Shown piece by piece: positions 42,247 through 46,166 of a stretch of DNA of 46,166 bases. The DNA lies in NCBI GenBank assembly GCA_022616415.1, contig JAKEEU010000149.1:1-46166 (forward strand), read 5' to 3'. This DNA is from Candidatus Zhuqueibacterota bacterium. Lineage in GTDB: Bacteria; Zhuqueibacterota; Zhuqueibacteria; Zhuqueibacterales; Zhuqueibacteraceae. A model generated the notes under the pieces. The model was not told the DNA's origin. It saw only the letters and a list, made by a program, of their open reading frames with translations, and did not search any database. Positions within the stretch are counted from its first letter, which is position 1. Each line of letters opens with the position of its first letter. The position numbers and the translations under genes are program-made.

Positions 42247-42633
42247 ATGTCCGATTTGATTGACAATTTAAAAAGCCAGCCATTCAATATTTCGCTGTTC
42301 CTTCTCATTATTTTTCTCGGCATGTGGATCGGCAGCGCCATGAGCCAGGCGCAGCCGTGGCCTAAGTTCACGCTTTATTTCAACGAGCTGATGGCGGGCC
42401 TGGCGATCGGCTTGCTCGTCGGGTTTGCTCTGTCGTTTCATCAGGCGGCCGGCATTCTGAGCCTCGGCGGTCTCACCTTTGGCGCCGTGCTCATCTTCAA
42501 TGCGCCGCCGGAAAAAAAGCCGGCTCGCATACTGGGCGTGAGCGCTGCTTTGCTTTGCGCCCTCACCGTTTATTGGCTGATGTGGGAAGATTTGGGCTAT
42601 TTGTTGGAAGTCATTGTCGAAGATTTTCAATAA
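42247..42633 (+). CDS. Small four-helix membrane protein
   Basis: The 128-residue protein has four hydrophobic segments (ISLFLLIIFLGMWIGSAM, LMAGLAIGLLVGFALS, GILSLGGLTFGAVLIF and GVSAALLCALTVYWLMW) and short charged loops. GAAGGAG lies 7 bases before the ATG. No family is recognised. It lies on the same strand as the macrodomain gene, with a palindromic repeat in between. Confidence 0.78.
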   Translation: MSDLIDNLKSQPFNISLFLLIIFLGMWIGSAMSQAQPWPKFTLYFNELMAGLAIGLLVGFALSFHQAAGILSLGGLTFGAVLIFNAPPEKKPARILGVSAALLCALTVYWLMWEDLGYLLEVIVEDFQ

Positions 42634-42672
42634 TGGCCGCCTTGATTCGCCAAATCAAGCTCGTGCTCGTCG

Positions 42673-42712
42673 TAGCACAGACAGCTTGCGGCCGTAGGCT
42701 TGTCTGTCATCT
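42673..42712. repeat. Palindrome ACAGACAGC...GCTTGTCTGT
   Basis: The arms ACAGACA-GC and GC-TTGTCTGT can pair with one bulged base around a GC-rich loop. It lies between the membrane protein and macrodomain genes and resembles REP-type elements. Confidence 0.7.
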
Positions 42713-42729
42713 AACATTGAGGTGTTTCT

Positions 42730-43272
42730 ATGATGACAACCAAAATTCATCAAACCAACGTCGTGCTCGTCGACGGTGACATTACCGAGCAGGCGACGGA
42801 CGCGATCGTCAATCCCGCCAATTCCGGATTGATACTCGGCGGCGGCGTGGCCGGCGCGATTCGTCGCAAGGGCGGCCCCAAAATTCAAGAAGAGTGCAAC
42901 AAGATTGGCGGCACGCCGGTGGGCACGGCGGTGATCACCACCGGCGGCAATCTCAAGGCCAAGTACGTCATTCACGCCGTCGGCCCGCAGATGGGCGAAG
43001 GTGACGAAAACCGCAAGCTGCGTAACGCGACGCTCAACTCACTTAAGATCGCGGATCAACACAAGTTGAAGAGCATCACTTTTCCCGCGATTTCCACGGG
43101 CATTTTCGGTTATCCCATCGACCGCTGCGCGGAAGTCATGCTCACCGCGACGACCGGGTATTTGCGCGGCAAAACCGGTTTGGAGAAAGTCGTGTTTTGT
43201 TTGTGGGGGGATGAGGCTTATGACATTTTTGAAAAGACTCTCAAGTTGATGATTAAGGGAAAGGAGGATTAG
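42730..43272 (+). CDS. Macrodomain protein (ADP-ribose binding)
   Basis: The 180-residue protein is one macrodomain: VDGDITEQATDAIVNPANSG at the start, GGGVAGAIRRKGG, then YVIHAVGP, and ISTGIFGYPID (the phosphate loop). Macrodomains bind ADP-ribose and often remove it or its acetyl ester from proteins, nucleic acids or metabolites. The ATG follows GAGGTG. It is followed after 60 bases by an OLD-like ATPase gene on the same strand, an arrangement to test as a defence or repair pair. Confidence 0.92.
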   Translation: MMTTKIHQTNVVLVDGDITEQATDAIVNPANSGLILGGGVAGAIRRKGGPKIQEECNKIGGTPVGTAVITTGGNLKAKYVIHAVGPQMGEGDENRKLRNATLNSLKIADQHKLKSITFPAISTGIFGYPIDRCAEVMLTATTGYLRGKTGLEKVVFCLWGDEAYDIFEKTLKLMIKGKED

Positions 43273-43332
43273 CGCTTAATTGTCTTTCACATCCCTGTTC
43301 CGATATGATTTGTGAATTAGTGAGAATTTCAC

Positions 43333-45063
43333 ATGTTAACGCGTATTCACATAAAAAATTTTAAAAGGTTTGATGATGTTGACATCGATCTCGGTAAGAC
43401 GGTGGTGCTCATCGGACCCAATAATTCAGGCAAAACTACTGCCCTGCAAGCGCTCGCGCTTTGGGATATCGGCCTTCGGCGATGGAACGAAAAGCGGCAA
43501 GGCAAGAGTTCGCCGGAAGAACGGCCAGGCGTAACGATTAACCGGCGGGATATGACCGCGATTCCTGTCCCGGATGCAAATCTTTTGTGGCGAGACTTGC
43601 GCGTGCGAGATGTTAGACGCGTAGATGGAAAAAATCAGACACAAAATGTTCGTATTGACATAACTGTAGATGGAATCACTAATGGAAAAAGTTGGTCCTG
43701 CGGGTTGGAATTTGATTATGCCAATGAAGAGTCTTTTTACTGCCGCCCGCTTCGCCTGAACGATGACAAACCGCCCAAAAGATTGCAGCCTCCCTTAGAA
43801 GCCGCCGGCATTAAAGTCGCCTTTCTTCCTCCAATGTCCGGTTTGGCAGATCGTGAATTCATCAAACAACCTGGTGAGATCAATGTACTTATTGGGCAAG
43901 GCCAAACAGCGCAAGTGCTTAGAAATTTGTGCCATCAGGTTTATGTCGATGAAAGCAAGGAGGCCAAATGGCAAGAGTTGGCTAGTCACATAAAAAGGCT
44001 GTTCGGCATTGATCTCATGCCGCCGGTTTATATAAAGGAGCGCAGCGAAATTACGATGGCCTATAGAGATGTTTCGGGTGTGCAGCTTGATCTTTCTTCG
44101 TCGGGGCGCGGTTTGCAGCAGACGGTGCTTTTATTGGCACATATTTATGCCAACCCGGGAACCGTGCTTTTATTGGATGAACCTGATGCTCATCTGGAAG
44201 TGCTTCGACAGCGGCAAATATACCAACTGCTTTCCGACGTTGCCGAGCAGCAATCCGCGCAAATCATTGCTGCCAGCCATTCCGAAGTCGTGTTGAATGA
44301 AGCGGCGGGGCGGGACGTCGTGGTTGCTTTCGTCGGCAAGCCGCATCGAATCGATGGCCGAGGAAGCCAAGTTTTGAAATCGCTGACGGATCTCGGCTTC
44401 GATCAATATTATCAAGCCGAGCAAACAGGATGGGTACTTTATCTTGAAGGGCCCAGCGACTTGGCTGTCTTGCAAGCCTTTGCTGCAACCTTGGAACATC
44501 CGGCGGCACAATGGCTTGAGCGGCCGTTTGTGCATTACGTGAGCACCAATCTGCCGCAGAAAGCGCGCGACCATTTTTACGGTCTGCGCGAGGCCAAGCA
44601 AGACTTGGTCGGCATTGCGCTTTTCGATCGACTCGATAAAGAATTACAAGAAAGCGCTCCCCTAGTTGAAACAATGTGGCGGCGTAAAGAGGTGGAAAAT
44701 TATTTATGCCTGGAAGAAGTTCTGCTGGCATACGCTAGCGCCGATCAAGCAGATGATTTATTTGGCCAGGCAGAAACAAAATATCGGGCAAATGCAATGC
44801 GTGAGACGATCAGCGAAGTTTCGGCTGCCCTCAAAACGCTCGGCAAGCAAGACCCATGGTCGCCGGACATCAAAGCAAGTGATGATTTTTTCGACCCGCT
44901 CTTTAAGAAGTATTTTGAGAAATTAGGACTACCTAATCTCATGCGCAAAACCGACTATCATGTTTTGGCGCGATTGGTTCCGAAAGGAAAAATCGATCCT
45001 GAAGTTATTGAAAAGCTCGACGTTATAGTGGCGGTAGCTAAAAAGGCGAAACCACGAGGGTGA
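43333..45063 (+). CDS. OLD-like ABC-type ATPase with C-terminal TOPRIM-like domain
   Basis: The 576-residue protein has an ABC-type ATPase: IKNFKRFDDVDIDLG, Walker A GPNNSGKTT near residue 28, signature LSSSGRGLQQTVLLLA near residue 253, Walker B LLLDEPDAHLE near residue 278, and the ASHS switch. The C-terminal third has WVLYLEGPSDLAVLQAFA and ALFDRLDKELQ, which fit a TOPRIM nuclease core. This layout is that of OLD-family ATP-dependent nucleases, some of which act in phage defence. No UvrD-type helicase (GajB) follows, so it would be class 1. It lies after the macrodomain gene. Nuclease activity is inferred from motifs only. Confidence 0.85.
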   Translation: MLTRIHIKNFKRFDDVDIDLGKTVVLIGPNNSGKTTALQALALWDIGLRRWNEKRQGKSSPEERPGVTINRRDMTAIPVPDANLLWRDLRVRDVRRVDGKNQTQNVRIDITVDGITNGKSWSCGLEFDYANEESFYCRPLRLNDDKPPKRLQPPLEAAGIKVAFLPPMSGLADREFIKQPGEINVLIGQGQTAQVLRNLCHQVYVDESKEAKWQELASHIKRLFGIDLMPPVYIKERSEITMAYRDVSGVQLDLSSSGRGLQQTVLLLAHIYANPGTVLLLDEPDAHLEVLRQRQIYQLLSDVAEQQSAQIIAASHSEVVLNEAAGRDVVVAFVGKPHRIDGRGSQVLKSLTDLGFDQYYQAEQTGWVLYLEGPSDLAVLQAFAATLEHPAAQWLERPFVHYVSTNLPQKARDHFYGLREAKQDLVGIALFDRLDKELQESAPLVETMWRRKEVENYLCLEEVLLAYASADQADDLFGQAETKYRANAMRETISEVSAALKTLGKQDPWSPDIKASDDFFDPLFKKYFEKLGLPNLMRKTDYHVLARLVPKGKIDPEVIEKLDVIVAVAKKAKPRG

Positions 45064-45109
45064 CTTTGTACTGCAAGTTATGATTTTCGGATATTTTTGA
45101 ATTTCGAAC

Positions 45110-45727
45110 ATGAATATTTCCAACAACAACATCCCCCACCTCATCCTCGTTTCCTCCTCGCCTTATCGGCGCAAGCAGCTTGAGCAGCTCGGGCTGCCGT
45201 TTCGGGCGGTGATGCCGAAATTCGAGGAGGATCACACGCGCTCTGCCGATCCACGAGAGTTAGTTAAAGTCCACGCCCGCGGCAAAGCCATGAGCGTCGC
45301 GGAGGAATTTCCCAACGCGATTTTGATTGCCTCGGATCAGGCGGTGTGGGTGGATGGCGAAATTTTGGGCAAGCCGGGAAACGCCGAGGCCGCGCTGGCG
45401 CAATTGCAGAAAATGCGCCGCAAGCTGCACAAGTTCTACATGGGCCTGTTTCTGTATCACACCGGCTTGAAGCAAGAGCAGGAGCATCTCGTTTCCGGCT
45501 CCGGCTATTTTCATCGGAATTTGACCGACGACGAGCTGCGGGAATATATCGCGCTCGACCAGCCTTTTGACTGCGCCGGCGCGGCGCGAATCGAAGGGCG
45601 AGGCATTATGCTCTACGACTCATTGCGCTGCGACGATTGGACAGCGATCATCGGCCTGCCGCTGATGACGCTGACCAAAGCGCTGCGGCAGTGGGAGTAT
45701 CCGATTTTTCCAAAATTTGCCGATTAA
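45110..45727 (+). CDS. maf: Maf-family nucleotide pyrophosphatase
   Basis: The 205-residue protein has the start motif LVSSSPYRRKQLEQLGL, then ELVKVHARGKAMSV, IASDQAVWVDGEILGKPGN and, near the end, DCAGAARIEGRGIML and WTAIIGLPLMTL. It would hydrolyse modified or non-canonical NTPs to the monophosphate, keeping the nucleotide pool clean. Length fits the family. It starts 46 bases after the OLD-like gene, without strong ribosome site. Confidence 0.93.
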   Translation: MNISNNNIPHLILVSSSPYRRKQLEQLGLPFRAVMPKFEEDHTRSADPRELVKVHARGKAMSVAEEFPNAILIASDQAVWVDGEILGKPGNAEAALAQLQKMRRKLHKFYMGLFLYHTGLKQEQEHLVSGSGYFHRNLTDDELREYIALDQPFDCAGAARIEGRGIMLYDSLRCDDWTAIIGLPLMTLTKALRQWEYPIFPKFAD

Positions 45728-45763
45728 ACAAAAATGGCCTTAATTTACGAAGGAGATGACAGT

Positions 45764-45983
45764 ATGATAAGCACCTACACTGCCAGATACACACAAATAA
45801 AATCCGGCTACATGGGGCAGTTGGTAGAGTGGCCTGAAGTTATAACAGAAGGAAAAACCTTGGAAGAGTGCAGGAAAATGCTTCAGGATGCCTTGCGTGA
45901 AATGGTAATGGCTTATCGACAGCAAAAAAAAAGAAGTCCCTGTTGGACGGGCTTTGCTGGAGCAAATACCTGTTGAGGTATAA
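45764..45983 (+). pseudogene. hicB: HicB-type antitoxin gene frameshifted in a run of nine A
   Basis: The frame encodes TARYTQIKSGYMGQLVEWPE then TLEECRKMLQDALREMVMAY, a partial RNase H-like fold of HicB antitoxins. At 45924-45932 there are nine A; read as they stand, the protein ends in RSPCWTGFAGANTC and stops at 45976. With one A fewer it continues KKEVPVGRALLEQIPVEV and ends with a TAA at 45981, 2 bases before the HicA start, as usual for hicBA pairs. Slippage could restore it, or the run may be a sequence error. Confidence 0.75.
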
Positions 45984-45985
45984 AA

Positions 45986-46072
45986 ATGTCAGTTAAACGT
46001 CGTGATTTGGTCAAGTATTTTGAAGCAAACGGATTTTACCTTTTGCGTGAGGGCAGCAAACATTCTATCTAG
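45986..46072 (+). pseudogene. hicA: HicA-type toxin gene, truncated
   Basis: The 28 residues MSVKRRDLVKYFEANGFYLL and REGSKHSI match the N-terminus of HicA mRNA interferases, including the REGSKH motif with its catalytic His. A TAG follows at 46070, at the same place as the presumed insertion-sequence end. The rest of HicA, about 30-50 residues, is missing in this window. Confidence 0.75.
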
Positions 46073-46166
46073 TGTCTGTCCAGAAATACCGGTTTTTGAA
46101 AAATTTTGAGGTGGAATAATTGGTAACATGTACGCCGTTAGAAGTTTTTTAGCAGTCATAATCGGA
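46071..46166. mobile_element. Probable insertion-sequence end interrupting hicA
   Basis: At 46069 the sequence changes from HicA coding text to CTAGTGTCTGTCCAGAAATA and further AT-rich DNA without coding sense. The tip TGTCTGTCCAGAAA resembles the terminal inverted repeats of IS1182-type elements. No transposase is visible before the window ends, so this is a call from the tip and the break in hicA only. Confidence 0.45.

Noticed and set aside
1..46166. tRNA, rRNA and other standard RNA genes
   Set aside because: No cloverleaf with T-loop motif (GGTTCGAATCC type) and no rRNA-like stretch was noticed on either strand; a covariance search was not possible.

Overview
The window reads as part of an environmental Gram-negative genome of the FCB type, most likely Calditrichota, candidate phylum KSB1 or a near relative. 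The main clues are the C-terminal NYPNPFNPSTTI-type secretion signal (type IX secretion style) on a 16-repeat SBBP protein, many lipoproteins and outer-membrane proteins, and many different palindromic or word-like intergenic repeats. This placement is inference; no rRNA or universal marker gene is present.

Positions 1-5.1 kb (minus strand): a decaheme c-type cytochrome (DmsE/MtrA family) followed by a broken outer-membrane beta-barrel, a DGC-domain zinc protein, and a glycogen cluster (stand-alone E-set domain protein, short alpha-glucan phosphorylase, MgtC-like membrane protein). Positions 5.1-11.3 kb: lipoproteins, a single-domain response regulator, galT, a YHS protein, and several broken genes (a frameshifted CsgG/LpoB-like lipoprotein, a second broken beta-barrel of the same family, a headless SPFH protein).

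Positions 11.5-34.8 kb form a large copper/silver-type metal resistance island, almost all on the minus strand. It holds a CPH-type copper P-ATPase with a sigma54 two-component system, an NTF2-like protein, the SBBP secreted protein, a diheme cytochrome, a His-rich periplasmic protein, and a truncated methyltransferase. Next come a Tat multicopper oxidase, a TolC lipoprotein and a DUF3347 lipoprotein, with two tiny membrane proteins on the opposite strand. The island ends with a CusA/CusB/CusC set, a decayed second CusC, a Spy/ZraP-like periplasmic protein and a Crp/Fnr regulator. Together these would oxidise copper in the periplasm (oxidase), bind it (His-rich, Spy-like, HMBD and DUF3347 proteins), pump it from the cytoplasm (P-ATPase) and expel it across the envelope (Cus RND).

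Positions 35-46.2 kb are ordinary and accessory genes, mostly plus strand after 38 kb: glutaminase, an AlbA_2/ATPase regulator, a secreted protein, a tandemly duplicated UPF0175 antitoxin with a PIN toxin, gamma-glutamyltransferase, a membrane protein, a macrodomain protein beside an OLD-like ATPase/TOPRIM protein, and a Maf pyrophosphatase. The window closes with a HicB gene frameshifted at a run of nine A and a HicA gene cut short, apparently by an insertion sequence whose end fills the last 95 bases.

The best candidates for new biology are the macrodomain plus OLD-like pair, the copper block that appears to have landed on a methyltransferase gene, the duplicated antitoxin module, the graded HMBD modules in the CusB protein, and the in-frame stop that removes the sorting signal of the SBBP protein. 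The number of frameshifts and truncated genes is high; some may be assembly or sequencing errors.
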